This document shows positions 31,150 to 40,299 of a stretch of DNA of 64,000 nucleotides, one piece after another (the stretch's first letter is position 1; each line of letters begins with the position of its first letter). The DNA is from Mycobacterium paraense (GTDB lineage Bacteria > Actinomycetota > Actinomycetes > Mycobacteriales > Mycobacteriaceae). The stretch covers positions 1 to 64,000 of the forward strand of contig NZ_LQPM01000036.1 of NCBI RefSeq assembly GCF_002101815.1, written 5' to 3'. Made by a program: the position numbers and the translations under genes. The notes beneath the pieces were generated by a model that made no database searches, was not told the DNA's origin, and worked only from the letters and a program-made list of their open reading frames with translations.

Positions 31150-31710
31150 ATGCTGCTTCCCCTGGCACCGGAGCCATACACCGCTCCCACCGACCGCGAC
31201 ATGCTGCCCTCCGAGCGCCGCGAATTCGTCCGTACCCACCGGACGTGTGTCTTCGGATACCGCCGCCGCAACGACGGCCCGGCCATGTCGGTCGTCTACT
31301 ACATCCCCACCGACACCGGCGAACTGCTGGTGTCCACCATGGCGGGCCGCGGCAAAGCCCGCGTCATCGAACGCGACGGCAAGGTCAGCCTGTGCGTGCT
31401 CGACGAACGGTGGCCGTTCAGCTACCTGCAGGTGTACGCCGACGCGACCCTCGATGCCGATCGCGACCTTGCGGTCGACGTGATGATGGCGGTCGCGGGC
31501 CGGATGTCCGGTGAACCGCTCACCGAGGAGGGACGCCCCCACGTCGCGGCGATGGCCGAACGGGAAGACCGCGTGGTCATCCGCTGCCGCCCCTACGCCA
31601 CCTACGCGACTCCGCCGCGCCACCTGCACCGCAACGACGAGGTCGACCAGTTGACCCATTGGGTGTCCGGTGTGGTCCCCTGGGACGCCGCGGATCCCGC
31701 GGCGGACTGA
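31150..31710 (+). CDS. Pyridoxamine 5'-phosphate oxidase-fold protein (FMN/F420-binding)
   Basis: The 186-aa split-barrel protein resembles the FDOR/PNPOx group widespread in mycobacteria: Val-Val-Tyr-Tyr-Ile-Pro-Thr, Ser-Thr-Met-Ala-Gly-Arg-Gly-Lys-Ala-Arg and Val-Ser-Leu-Cys-Val-Leu-Asp-Glu lie where flavin or F420 phosphate is bound. It probably reduces a small molecule, or binds cofactor. It has an AAGGA site 12 bases above its ATG and is divergent from a TetR gene. Cofactor identity cannot be settled by eye. Confidence 0.83.
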   Translation: MLLPLAPEPYTAPTDRDMLPSERREFVRTHRTCVFGYRRRNDGPAMSVVYYIPTDTGELLVSTMAGRGKARVIERDGKVSLCVLDERWPFSYLQVYADATLDADRDLAVDVMMAVAGRMSGEPLTEEGRPHVAAMAEREDRVVIRCRPYATYATPPRHLHRNDEVDQLTHWVSGVVPWDAADPAAD

Positions 31711-31715
31711 TTCCC

Positions 31716-32189
31716 CTACCGCCCGGCGTAGCGATCGCGCAGCTTGGTCAGGGTCGCCTCGATCCCCGCGGCGTTGCCCTTCCGGAAACCCATCCGTTCG
31801 TAGTACTTCAGCCCGTTCTTGACCGCGCCGGCCTGGCTGTAATCGAAGGTCTCGATGACCCGCGTCCGGGTCGGTGAGAGCGCCTCGAATTCCCACCGCC
31901 AGCGGTGCCCCACCGGGTGGCGCCATTCGACCAGTTCGTTGGGTCTGAGCGCGGTCACCGTGCTGGTGATGCGATAGGGCACGCCGTACATCTTCATGTG
32001 TGTCGAAAACTTCGATCCCACAGCGATTTCCGCGGGGACTTTGATGTTGGCGCCAACGGTGCCCGATCCGTCCAGTTCGTGGTGGCGCCGGGGGTCGGCC
32101 GCCATCGCGTACAGCTCCTCGGCCGGCGCGTCCACTTCGACCGAGCGGCTCACCTGTCGGGGACCCGGGTCGACAACGTTGACGGTCAT
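31716..32189 (-). CDS. SRPBCC (START-like) family protein
   Basis: The 157-aa protein has the helix-grip pattern: Ser-Val-Glu-Val-Asp-Ala-Pro-Ala-Glu-Glu-Leu-Tyr first strand and helix, Trp-Arg-His-Pro and Trp-Arg-Trp-Glu-Phe strands, and a C-terminal helix with Thr-Lys-Leu-Arg. It should bind a hydrophobic ligand. It is divergent from the mycofactocin-type SDR, 105 bases between starts, and converges on the flavin reductase with 5 bases between stops. Confidence 0.85.
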   Translation of the reverse strand: MTVNVVDPGPRQVSRSVEVDAPAEELYAMAADPRRHHELDGSGTVGANIKVPAEIAVGSKFSTHMKMYGVPYRITSTVTALRPNELVEWRHPVGHRWRWEFEALSPTRTRVIETFDYSQAGAVKNGLKYYERMGFRKGNAAGIEATLTKLRDRYAGR

Positions 32190-32294
32190 GGCGGTCTCCT
32201 TCCGGACGTCCGGTAGCGCCGGTTCGACGCTACGCTTCGCCGAGTTGAACGTTTACAACCTTGAGAACAACGACGCTGCGCATGGAGGGGTTCG

Positions 32295-33116
32295 GTGAGC
32301 CAGTCGATTGCTGGAAGGGTGGCGCTGATTACCGGCGCCGCGCGGGGGCAGGGCCGGTCGCATGCGGTGCGGCTCAGCGCCGAGGGCGCCGACATCATCG
32401 CGGTCGATATCGCGGGGCCCCTGCCGCCCAGCGTGCCCTACGATTCGGCGACGCCCGACGACCTCGCCGAGACGGCGCGGCTGGTCACCGCCAACGGGAG
32501 AAAGGTCGTCGCGTCGGCGGTGGACATCCGGGACCTCGATGCGCTGACGGCCGCCGTCGACGCCGCCGTCGGCGAGCTGGGCCGCCTCGACATCATCGTC
32601 GCCAACGCGGGCATCTGCAGCCCTGCGCCCTGGGATCAAATCACCGCGCAAGCGTTCCGCGACACCATCGACACGAACGTGGTCGGCACCTGGAACACCG
32701 TGATGGCCGGCGCTCATCACATCATCGACGGCGGCCGCGGCGGCTCCATCATCCTCATCGGGTCCGCCGCCGGCATCAACATGCAGTCGTTCATGATCCA
32801 CTACACCGCCAGCAAACATGCCGTGGTCGGCATGGCCCGCGCGTTCGCCGCCGAACTCGGCCGGTACAACATCCGCGTCAACAGCCTGAACCCGGGCGCG
32901 GTCGCGACCCCCATGGGCACCGGCCGCATGCGCGACGCGCTCCGATCGGCCGCCGACTCCTACCCGCACCTGAGGGGCCTGCACAAACCGCTCTTGCCCG
33001 ACGGCAGCGCCCAGCCGGAAGACATCTCCGATGCGGTCGCCTGGCTGGCGTCGGACCAATCCAGGCTGGTGACCGCCAGCCAGGTTTCGGTGGACTGCGG
33101 CGTCGGCTACGTCTGA
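32295..33116 (+). CDS. Mycofactocin-type SDR family oxidoreductase
   Basis: The 273-aa SDR has Gly-Ala-Ala-Arg-Gly-Gln-Gly-Arg-Ser-His in the cofactor loop and an insertion of about 20 residues after the Val-Asp-Ile strand, hallmarks of the mycofactocin-coupled SDR group, which hold NAD tightly and re-oxidise it through the redox peptide mycofactocin. Asn-Ala-Gly and Tyr-Thr-Ala-Ser-Lys are present. The GTG has a GGAGGGG site. Mycofactocin synthesis genes are not in the window. The substrate is an alcohol of unknown type. Confidence 0.88.
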   Translation: MSQSIAGRVALITGAARGQGRSHAVRLSAEGADIIAVDIAGPLPPSVPYDSATPDDLAETARLVTANGRKVVASAVDIRDLDALTAAVDAAVGELGRLDIIVANAGICSPAPWDQITAQAFRDTIDTNVVGTWNTVMAGAHHIIDGGRGGSIILIGSAAGINMQSFMIHYTASKHAVVGMARAFAAELGRYNIRVNSLNPGAVATPMGTGRMRDALRSAADSYPHLRGLHKPLLPDGSAQPEDISDAVAWLASDQSRLVTASQVSVDCGVGYV

Positions 33117-33190
33117 TCGCCGGCCTCGAGCCGCCTTCGCTCGCCGACCGGGCAGAATGGTGCTGCCTGCGTTCAGCCCGCCGATCCGGG

Positions 33191-33239
33191 AATACCCAAG
33201 GGACGGAAACGTTGGGTATTGGCGTACCCCCAGGGGGTA
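33191..33239. promoter_or_regulatory. Copper-repressor operator (RicR/CsoR-type) upstream of copper genes
   Basis: TACCC-CCAGG-GGGTA (33225-33239) exactly fits the TACCC-N5-GGGTA palindrome bound by mycobacterial RicR. A second inverted repeat, AATACCC/GGGTATT with a 16-base spacer (33191-33220), sits just upstream. The site ends 18 bases before the HMA gene, where a bound repressor would block transcription until Cu(I) rises. The regulator gene is not in the window. Confidence 0.72.
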
Positions 33240-33257
33240 TCAGCGGAGAGGAGCGGC

Positions 33258-33470
33258 ATGGCGACCAGCGAGTACCGGGTGACCGGGATGACCTGCGGGC
33301 ACTGCGAGGCCGCCGTCCGAGCCGAGGTCGGCCAGATCCCGGGCGTCGATGGCGTGGACGTCGACGCCCGCACGGGCAGGCTCGTGGTGGCCAGTTCCGT
33401 TCCCATCGACGCGGAGGCGGTGCTCGGCGCCGTCGACGAAGCCGGTTACGAAGCGGTCCTGGTCGCGTGA
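33258..33470 (+). CDS. Heavy-metal-associated domain protein (CopZ-like copper chaperone)
   Basis: The 70-aa protein is a single HMA domain with Gly-Met-Thr-Cys-Gly-His-Cys near its start, the Cu(I)-binding loop, and the Val-Asp-Glu-Ala-Gly-Tyr segment of the fold. The start at 33258 has an AGGAG site and follows the copper operator. Its stop overlaps the ATPase GTG start as GTGA. It should carry Cu(I) in the cytosol and hand it to the ATPase. Confidence 0.92.
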   Translation: MATSEYRVTGMTCGHCEAAVRAEVGQIPGVDGVDVDARTGRLVVASSVPIDAEAVLGAVDEAGYEAVLVA

Positions 33471-35722
33471 GGGCCGGACCACCGACCGCAGGGACCAGCG
33501 TCGAGCTGGAAATCGCGGGGATGACGTGCGCGTCGTGCGCCCTGCGCATCGAGAAGAAGCTGAACAAGCTCGACGGCGTCGACGCGCAGGTGAACTACGC
33601 GACCGAGACGGCCGCCGTCACCGTCCCGGCCGGATATGACCCGCGGGCGCTGATCGCCGAGGTCGAGAAGGCCGGCTACACCGCCGCGCTGCCGCGACGG
33701 GAACCGCCGCCCGAGACGGCTGAGGCCGCCGACCTGGCGACCCTGCGCGCCCGGCTCGTCGCCGCGATCGTGCTCGCCGTTCCGGTGATCGCCATGGCGA
33801 TGGTCCCCGCGCTGCAATTCCGCCACTGGCAGTGGGCGTCGCTGGTCCTGGCCACACCGGTGATCGTGTGGGCCGGCCGCCCGTTCCACGCCGCGGCGTG
33901 GGCAAACCTCAAACACGGTGCCGCCACCATGGACACGCTGGTCTCGGTGGGGACGCTGTCGGCCTACCTCTGGTCGCTGTACGCCCTGCTTTTCGGGACG
34001 GCCGGCCGGGCGGGCCTGCGCCACGGCTTCGAGCTGACCGCCACGCGCGGAGGCGGGGCGGGCCACCTCTATTTCGAGGTGGCCGCGGGCGTGACGATGT
34101 TCGTCCTGGCCGGCCGCTACTTCGAGAAGCGCTCGAAGCGGCGCGCCGGCGCCGCGTTGCGTGCGCTGCTTCAACTCGGCGCCAAGGACGTCGCGGTGCT
34201 GCGGGACGGCACCGAGACGCGCGTCCCCGTCGACCGGCTCGGGATCGGCGACGAGTTCGTGGTGCGCCCTGGGGAAAAGATCGCCACCGACGGGACCGTG
34301 GTCTCGGGATCCTCGGCGGTGGACGCCTCGATGCTGACCGGTGAGTCGGTGCCCGTCGAGGTCGGTGCCGGCGATCCCGTCACCGGCGCAACCGTGAACG
34401 CCGGCGGCCGACTGGTCGTGCGCGCCACCCGCGTCGGCGATGACACCCAGCTGGCGCAGATGGCCAGGCTCGTCGAGGCGGCGCAGTCGGGCCGGGCACA
34501 GGTGCAACGGCTCGCCGACCGCATCGCCGGGGTATTCGTGCCCGTCGTCATCGTGCTGGCCGCGGCCACCCTCGCGATATGGCTCGCGACCGGCGCTTCC
34601 CTCGCCGCCGCGCTGACGGCCGCGGTAGCGGTGCTGATCATCGCGTGCCCGTGCGCGCTCGGACTGGCGACGCCGACCGCCTTGTTGGTCGGCAGCGGTC
34701 GCGCGGCCCAGCTCGGGGTCCTCATCAAGGGACCCGAGGTGCTGGAGTCGACGCGCCAGGTCGACACCGTCGTCCTCGACAAAACCGGCACCGTCACCAC
34801 CGGCAAGATGGCCCTCGTCGACGTGATCGCCGGCCCGCACACCGACCGCGAAACGCTGCTGCGCTATGCCGGGGCCGTGGAGGACGCCTCCGAGCATCCC
34901 GTCGCACAGGCGATCGCGCGGGCCGCCAAGGCGGAACTCGGCAACCTGCCCGCCGCCCGGGATTTCGCAAACGTCGGAGGCCAGGGCGTGCACGCGGTGG
35001 TCGACGGGCGCTTGGTCGCCGTCGGGCGGGAGAGCCTGCTGGCCGATCGGGGCCAGCACCTCGACGCTGAATTGTCGGCGGCCAAAACCCGCGCCGAGCG
35101 CGACGGCAAGACCGCCGTCGCGGTCGGGTGGGACGGTCGCGCGCGGGGGATTCTGGTGGTGGCCGACACCGTCAAGCCCACCAGCGCCCAGGCGATCCGG
35201 CAGCTTCGACGCCTGGGACTGACGCCGGTGCTGCTGACCGGTGACAACGAGACCGTCGCCCGGCGCATCGCCGACGAGGTCGGCATCGCGCAGGTCGTCG
35301 CCGAGGTGCTGCCGGCCGACAAGGTCGCCGCCGTCCAGCGTTTGCAAGCCGAAGGCCGGGTCGTCGCGATGGTCGGCGACGGCGTCAACGACGCCGCGGC
35401 CCTGGCGGCGGCCGATCTGGGGCTCGCGATGGGGACGGGCACCGACGTGGCGATCGAAGCCGCCGACCTGACCCTGATGCGCGGCGACCTGCGCGCCGCC
35501 GTCGACGCCATCCGCCTCTCCCGGCGGACGCTGCGCACGATCAAGACGAACCTGTTCTGGGCCTTCGGCTACAACATCGCCGCCATCCCGTTGGCCGCCC
35601 TCGGCCTGCTCAACCCGATGCTGGCGGGCGCCGCGATGGCGCTTTCCAGCGTGTTCGTCGTCGGCAACAGCCTGCGGCTGCGGTCCTTCGCGAGCACCAT
35701 GCGTGACGAACCTGTGGGATAG
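33467..35722 (+). CDS. P1B-type Cu(I)-exporting ATPase
   Basis: The 751-aa protein has an N-terminal HMA domain with Cys21 and Cys24, eight membrane helices, the Cys-Pro-Cys metal motif at 394-396, the phosphorylated Asp438 in Asp-Lys-Thr-Gly-Thr, and Gly-Asp-Gly-Val-Asn-Asp at about 637. The last helices have Tyr-Asn and Met-x2-Ser-Ser, the signature of Cu(I) pumps. The length matches mycobacterial CtpA/CtpB/CtpV. It is translated with the chaperone through a GTGA overlap and is under the copper operator. It should pump Cu(I) out of the cytosol to resist copper. Confidence 0.94.
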   Translation: MRAGPPTAGTSVELEIAGMTCASCALRIEKKLNKLDGVDAQVNYATETAAVTVPAGYDPRALIAEVEKAGYTAALPRREPPPETAEAADLATLRARLVAAIVLAVPVIAMAMVPALQFRHWQWASLVLATPVIVWAGRPFHAAAWANLKHGAATMDTLVSVGTLSAYLWSLYALLFGTAGRAGLRHGFELTATRGGGAGHLYFEVAAGVTMFVLAGRYFEKRSKRRAGAALRALLQLGAKDVAVLRDGTETRVPVDRLGIGDEFVVRPGEKIATDGTVVSGSSAVDASMLTGESVPVEVGAGDPVTGATVNAGGRLVVRATRVGDDTQLAQMARLVEAAQSGRAQVQRLADRIAGVFVPVVIVLAAATLAIWLATGASLAAALTAAVAVLIIACPCALGLATPTALLVGSGRAAQLGVLIKGPEVLESTRQVDTVVLDKTGTVTTGKMALVDVIAGPHTDRETLLRYAGAVEDASEHPVAQAIARAAKAELGNLPAARDFANVGGQGVHAVVDGRLVAVGRESLLADRGQHLDAELSAAKTRAERDGKTAVAVGWDGRARGILVVADTVKPTSAQAIRQLRRLGLTPVLLTGDNETVARRIADEVGIAQVVAEVLPADKVAAVQRLQAEGRVVAMVGDGVNDAAALAAADLGLAMGTGTDVAIEAADLTLMRGDLRAAVDAIRLSRRTLRTIKTNLFWAFGYNIAAIPLAALGLLNPMLAGAAMALSSVFVVGNSLRLRSFASTMRDEPVG

Positions 35723-35803
35723 TTGATCGGGCCCGCCGCGTACGGAAAGCCACGGCCGGCGGGCGATTCGCAGAACGATCGGATTGAGCGAAGGTCACGA
35801 CCG

Positions 35804-37195
35804 TTGCCCCACTTCGTCGAACAGTGGTCCCTGCTGCACGGCTGGCTGCCGGTGGCGGTGCAAGCGCTGGCGCTGCTTGCGATCCTGGGTGCGATCGGGT
35901 GGCGCAGGCGGCGGTGGCGCGGCTGGCCGCTCCTGGTGGCGCTGGGAACCGCGGCTGCGGTCACGGCCCTGTCGTACTGGTACATCACGTCGATCGGCGT
36001 GGCCGGGGAACCGGCCCCGGTGGCGCTGTGGCTGTGGATAGCGCTGAGCGGGCTCGCGGCGGCGGTGCTCCTGCTGGGCTGGCCGGGTGGCCGCTGGTGG
36101 CGGCGCGCGCTGGCGGTGGTTTCGGTTCCGCTGTGCGCGCTGTGCGCGGCCCTGGCCCTGAACGGATGGGTCGGCTATTTCCCGACCGTGGCGGCCGCGT
36201 GGGATCAGCTGACGTCGAAGCCCCTGCCCGATCAGATCGATCGGCTGCGGGTCACCGCGATGCAGCTCGAGGGGACCAAGCCGGCCAAGGGCGTCGTGGT
36301 GCCCGTGACGATCAGCGCCGACGCCTCGCACTTCCCGCATCGTCAGGAGCTGGTGTATCTGCCCCCGGCGTGGTTCAACAGCAACCCGCCGCCGCGGCTG
36401 CCGACGGTCATGATGATCAGCTCCGCGTTCAACACCCCCGCCGACTGGCTGCGCCCCGGGGGCGCGTTCACCGCGATCGACGACTTCGCGGCCGCCCATC
36501 ACGGCTTTGCCCCGGTGCTGGTGTTCGTCGATCCCACCGGTTCGTTCGACAACGACACCGAGTGCGTCAACGGCAGCCGCGGTAACGCCGCCGATCACCT
36601 GACAAAGGATGTCGTGCCATTCGTGGTGTCGAACTTCGGCGTCAGCGCCGACCGGGCCAACTGGGGCGTCGCCGGCTGGTCGATGGGCGGCACCTGCGCC
36701 GTCGACCTGGCCGTCATGCATCCGGAGCTGTTCAGCGCCTTCGTCGACATCGCCGGCGACCGCGGCCCCAGCATCGGCACGAAGGACCAAACCGTCGCCC
36801 GGCTGTTCGGCGGCAACAGCGACGCCTGGGCGGCTTTCGACCCGGCCACCGTCATCGCCCGCCACGGTCGCTACACCGGGCTGTCGGGGTGGTTCGACGT
36901 GCCCGCGGCTTCCGGCCAGCGCACCGTCGCCCAGGAAGCCGGCCCCGACCTCGCCGTTCCCAGCGCCGACCCGGTCGCCAATCCGGAGGGCCAGGACGCC
37001 GCGGCCAACTCGCTGTGCACCCTCGCGACGGCCAATGGCATCGACTGCGCGGTGGTCACCCAACCCGGCAGGCACGACTGGCCCTTCGCGGCGCAGGCGT
37101 TCGCCGCGTCGCTGCCCTGGCTGGCGGGGACGCTGGGCACCCCGGGCGTCGAGCAAGTCCCGTTGCCGCAGCGCGGCGGCGGGGCTCCGCATTGA
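35804..37195 (+). CDS. Membrane-anchored alpha/beta-hydrolase (esterase D/antigen 85-like fold)
   Basis: The product (463 aa from TTG 35804) has four hydrophobic helices in the first 140 residues and then an alpha/beta hydrolase with Gly-Trp-Ser-Met-Gly-Gly as its nucleophile elbow, an Asp after Val-Ala-Asn, and a Gly-Arg-His-Asp-Trp-Pro segment with the catalytic His. This is the esterase (PF00756) type that includes mycolyltransferases, with an added membrane anchor. The TTG has a GAAGG site; other upstream starts would run into the ATPase promoter region. It probably acts on lipids or esters outside the membrane. It follows the copper ATPase by 81 bases. Confidence 0.82.
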   Translation: MPHFVEQWSLLHGWLPVAVQALALLAILGAIGWRRRRWRGWPLLVALGTAAAVTALSYWYITSIGVAGEPAPVALWLWIALSGLAAAVLLLGWPGGRWWRRALAVVSVPLCALCAALALNGWVGYFPTVAAAWDQLTSKPLPDQIDRLRVTAMQLEGTKPAKGVVVPVTISADASHFPHRQELVYLPPAWFNSNPPPRLPTVMMISSAFNTPADWLRPGGAFTAIDDFAAAHHGFAPVLVFVDPTGSFDNDTECVNGSRGNAADHLTKDVVPFVVSNFGVSADRANWGVAGWSMGGTCAVDLAVMHPELFSAFVDIAGDRGPSIGTKDQTVARLFGGNSDAWAAFDPATVIARHGRYTGLSGWFDVPAASGQRTVAQEAGPDLAVPSADPVANPEGQDAAANSLCTLATANGIDCAVVTQPGRHDWPFAAQAFAASLPWLAGTLGTPGVEQVPLPQRGGGAPH

Positions 37196-37298
37196 TCACA
37201 GCTACGCAAGACCGTTACCTTTTCGAGGCTGAATTCACAGCTGACCCTCCTGTAACGAACCCGGCGTCTTCGAAGCGGCACTGGTACCGTTCGCTGCT

Positions 37299-38255
37299 GT
37301 GGCGGCGGAGTTTGGCAGCGAGGGCGTCCGGGGTACCGGGTCGCGTGTGCCGACATCGCACCGCAAAAGACCTGCCAGGAACCGCGCCTTCGCCATCACC
37401 GCCTTCCGCGGGACGTCGGATCGTGGCCTCGGCGCGCCGGAGCTGAACCGGCGCCGTTTCCTCGGGGCGCTGGCCGCGGCCACCGTCGCCGGCGTGGGGG
37501 CGGCTCGTCTGGTGGTCGACCCGCAACCGCGGACCTTCGCCCAGGCGCCCCCGGCGAACATGGCAGCAACCTCGGGTCCGACCGCGCCGGCGGCGCTGCT
37601 ACCGCCACCTCCGCTGAGCGCACGCATTCCGCTGCCCGGTGGCGGCGCGCTGACCAAGATTCCCGGCGACGGCGACTTGCTGGCGCTGACCGTCGACGAC
37701 GGCGTCAACAGCGAGGTGGTGCGCGCCTACACGCAGTTCGCCAAGGACACCGGTGTGCGGCTGACGTTCTTCGTCAACGGGGTCTACAAATCCTGGACCG
37801 AGAACCTGCAGATGCTCCGACCGCTGGTCGATTCCGGGCAGATCCAGCTCGGCAACCACACCTGGTCGCACCCCGACTTGACCACCCTGCCCAAAGACCA
37901 GATCGCCCAGCAGATCACCCGCAACGACGAATTCCTGAAAAAGACGTACGGCATCGGCGCGAAGCCGTACTGGCGGCCGCCGTACGCGAAGCGCAACGCC
38001 GCCGTCGACGCGGTGGCCGCCGACCTCGGCTACACCGTCCCGACCCTATGGTCGGGTTCGCTGTCGGACTCCACGCTGATCACCGAGGACTACATCGTGA
38101 AGATGGCCGATCAGTACTTCACCCCGCAGTCCATCGTGATCGGCCACCTCAACCACCTGCCGGTCACCCACGTCTACCCGGAACTCGTTGAGATCATCCG
38201 CGACCGCAACCTGCGCACCGCCACCCTGAACGACATCTTCCTCAAAACGCCGTAG
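37299..38255 (+). CDS. Tat-exported polysaccharide deacetylase
   Basis: The 318-aa product has a twin-arginine signal (Arg-Arg-Arg-Phe-Leu-Gly-Ala-Leu) from about residue 50 and a NodB deacetylase domain. The domain shows Thr-Val-Asp-Asp-Gly in place of Thr-Phe-Asp-Asp-Gly, Asn-His-Thr-Trp-Ser-His for metal, and Trp-Arg-Pro-Pro-Tyr. It should remove acetyl groups from a glycan of the envelope. The N-terminus is long: a GTG at 37347 would shorten it by 16 residues and is equally possible. It follows the esterase by 103 bases and overlaps the convergent Rieske gene by 14 bases. Confidence 0.87.
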   Translation: MAAEFGSEGVRGTGSRVPTSHRKRPARNRAFAITAFRGTSDRGLGAPELNRRRFLGALAAATVAGVGAARLVVDPQPRTFAQAPPANMAATSGPTAPAALLPPPPLSARIPLPGGGALTKIPGDGDLLALTVDDGVNSEVVRAYTQFAKDTGVRLTFFVNGVYKSWTENLQMLRPLVDSGQIQLGNHTWSHPDLTTLPKDQIAQQITRNDEFLKKTYGIGAKPYWRPPYAKRNAAVDAVAADLGYTVPTLWSGSLSDSTLITEDYIVKMADQYFTPQSIVIGHLNHLPVTHVYPELVEIIRDRNLRTATLNDIFLKTP

Positions 38256-39414
38256 CGCTCCGTGCCAGGCGCTCGCCGAGGGTGGCGTGGAAATGTCCGA
38301 TCGCGCTCTCGTGCCGGCCGAACTCCACGAATTCGTTTGCACCCGAATGTAGTCCGCGTTGCACGCCCGCCGACATCTCGTTGTCCTCGGCGAGGCCCCG
38401 CTCGATGAAGCTGCCGGCGCCCACCAATCGCATGGACGGGTCGTGGGGCGCGCGCTCGGCTACTTCGGGTTTCACCATCGAATAGGTGCTCACCGTGGTG
38501 TGCTCGACGTCCACCGGGTCGATCACGACCACGGAAACCACGTCGGGGAATGTCGCCACCATGACGTTGGGGAACAAGTGATAGACGTAGGTGATCCGCG
38601 CGTCGACGTTCCAGGTCGACTCCGGGCGGTCCCGAAGCCGCTCAATATTGCGGTACGGGAACGTGAGTCGGCTGTTCGGGCCGAACGTCTCCACGACATT
38701 GAGGTCGTCGTATTGCACCGGGTAGAAGGTGTCTCGGTGCGTCGAGCGGAGGTGATAGCCCTCCAGGAATTGTTCGACGAGCACCTTCCAGTTCATGGCC
38801 CGCACAGTCGAATCCGTATTCACGAGGCGCTGCGCCGGCAGCAATTTATCGCGCCATGGGCTCCCGTCGGTCAGCGCGGCCATCGAATCGTCGTCGAGGC
38901 CCGGCGCGTCGAGCGCGCCGATGACGATGAGCCCGTCCACCTCGTGGCTTTCGACCTCGACCAAACCGCGGGTCGACGCGTCCAGGCCCGGGAACGCGTC
39001 GGCGTGGGGCACATGGGAGAGCGAACCGTCCAGGCGGTACGTCCAGCCGTGGTAGCGGCACACCAAAGCGTGCGCGCAGCCGGGTTTTTCGACCAGGGCG
39101 AAACCGCGATGCCGGCAGGCGTTGCGGAACACCCGCGCCCGCCGATCGTGTCCGCGCACCGCGAAGAGCGGCACGCCGAACGCGACCCGCTCGACGTGGT
39201 CCCCCGGGGCGGGGATCGCGGCCGAGGGGACGAAGACGCTCGGCATCGCCCGAAGCAGCCGGAGTTCATCGGCGAATCGGCCTGCGCTCACATAGTTTTC
39301 GACCGGCTCGCGCCAGGGCGCACCCTCGTCGGTGGTACCGGCGTCGATGTGGGCGAGGACGCGCCGCACGATCTGCACATCGTCGGCGAGCACCGACTTC
39401 GTCGGCAGGCTCAT
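38242..39414 (-). CDS. Rieske-type aromatic-ring oxygenase, large subunit-like
   Basis: The 390-aa protein has a Rieske centre (Cys100, His102, Cys119, His122) in its N-terminal domain and a C-terminal catalytic domain with a Leu-Glu-Gly-Tyr-His-Leu-x3-His segment for the mononuclear iron. This is the layout of ring-hydroxylating and demethylating oxygenases. The ATG at 39414 is chosen over longer readings through the divergent promoter. It needs an electron-transfer partner; none is adjacent. A divergent PaaX-family gene 62 bases away probably regulates it. It likely hydroxylates or demethylates an aromatic or quaternary-ammonium compound. Confidence 0.9.
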   Translation of the reverse strand: MSLPTKSVLADDVQIVRRVLAHIDAGTTDEGAPWREPVENYVSAGRFADELRLLRAMPSVFVPSAAIPAPGDHVERVAFGVPLFAVRGHDRRARVFRNACRHRGFALVEKPGCAHALVCRYHGWTYRLDGSLSHVPHADAFPGLDASTRGLVEVESHEVDGLIVIGALDAPGLDDDSMAALTDGSPWRDKLLPAQRLVNTDSTVRAMNWKVLVEQFLEGYHLRSTHRDTFYPVQYDDLNVVETFGPNSRLTFPYRNIERLRDRPESTWNVDARITYVYHLFPNVMVATFPDVVSVVVIDPVDVEHTTVSTYSMVKPEVAERAPHDPSMRLVGAGSFIERGLAEDNEMSAGVQRGLHSGANEFVEFGRHESAIGHFHATLGERLARSATAF

Positions 39415-39423
39415 GCGAGCCAG

Positions 39424-39463
39424 TATCACACTGTGCTTGTCACGTGTCAATGATTTGGTGATA
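39424..39463. promoter_or_regulatory. Inverted repeat in Rieske/PaaX divergent promoter
   Basis: TATCAC (39424-39429) and GTGATA (39458-39463) are perfect inverted arms 28 bases apart in the 61-base divergent gap, spanning both likely promoters. It may be the binding site of the PaaX-like regulator. Confidence 0.42.
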
Positions 39464-39475
39464 TCGTTGCGTTCC

Positions 39476-40288
39476 GTGCGTACCCTGCCCCGGTCGCGAG
39501 TGAGCGACCTGATCGACGGCCGGTCCCTCAGCGCGCGCTCGGTGCTGGCGTCGGCCTTGCTCGGATCCGACCGGGGCCGCCTGACGGTGGCCGAACTGGT
39601 CGCGGTGGCCTCGCTGTTCGGCATCAGCGCCGGCGCGGCCCGCACGTGCCTGTGGCGGATGGTGTCCAACGGCGAACTGGTCGCCGACGGCGGCAGTTAC
39701 GCGCTCGCGGGGCGATTGTCGGAGCGCCGAGAGCGCGTCGACGAGGCGTCCCGGATCGACGACGTCGCCGCGCGCCGCTGGGACGGCACCTGGGAACTGG
39801 CGATCGTCGCGCTGGAGCGCCGATCGGCGGCCGATCGCCTCGAGTTGAGGAAGGCCGCTACGGCGCTACACCTGGCCGAGCTTCGCGAAGGCGTGTGGAT
39901 CAGACCGGACAACCTTGACCCGCAACGGTTTCCGACGCTCCGGGCCGTTGTCGACCGACAGTGCACGCACTTTCACGGCGCCGCCACGGACATCGGCGCC
40001 GACAAAGTGCGATCGCTGTTCTCCCTGGACGAGTGGGCGCGGGACGCCGCGCTGCTCGCCGACGCCATGGACTCCGCGCTCGACACCGCCAAGCGCGACG
40101 ATTCGACCGAAAGCTTCACCTACGAGTTCGCGCTCTCGATCGCGGTGGTCCGGCATCTGCAGCTCGACCCGCTGCTGCCCGCCGAGCTCACCGGCGATGA
40201 CTGGCCGGCGCAGCGGCTGCGCGGCACTTATCACCGGTTCGATCGGGCCTTCAAACATCGCATGAACGGCGCGTTCCGGCGGCCGTAG
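39476..40288 (+). CDS. PaaX family transcriptional regulator
   Basis: The 270-aa product has an N-terminal winged helix (Leu-Thr-Val-Ala-Glu-Leu-Val-Ala, then Ser-Ala-Gly-Ala-Ala-Arg-Thr-Cys-Leu-Trp-Arg-Met recognition region) and a PaaX C-terminal domain with Trp-Asp-Gly-Thr-Trp-Glu and Trp-Ile-Arg-Pro-Asp-Asn-Leu. PaaX proteins repress aromatic acid catabolism and respond to CoA thioesters. The start is GTG. It is divergent from the Rieske oxygenase and presumably controls it. Confidence 0.9.
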   Translation: MRTLPRSRVSDLIDGRSLSARSVLASALLGSDRGRLTVAELVAVASLFGISAGAARTCLWRMVSNGELVADGGSYALAGRLSERRERVDEASRIDDVAARRWDGTWELAIVALERRSAADRLELRKAATALHLAELREGVWIRPDNLDPQRFPTLRAVVDRQCTHFHGAATDIGADKVRSLFSLDEWARDAALLADAMDSALDTAKRDDSTESFTYEFALSIAVVRHLQLDPLLPAELTGDDWPAQRLRGTYHRFDRAFKHRMNGAFRRP

Positions 40289-40299
40289 CGTCGCTCGCC

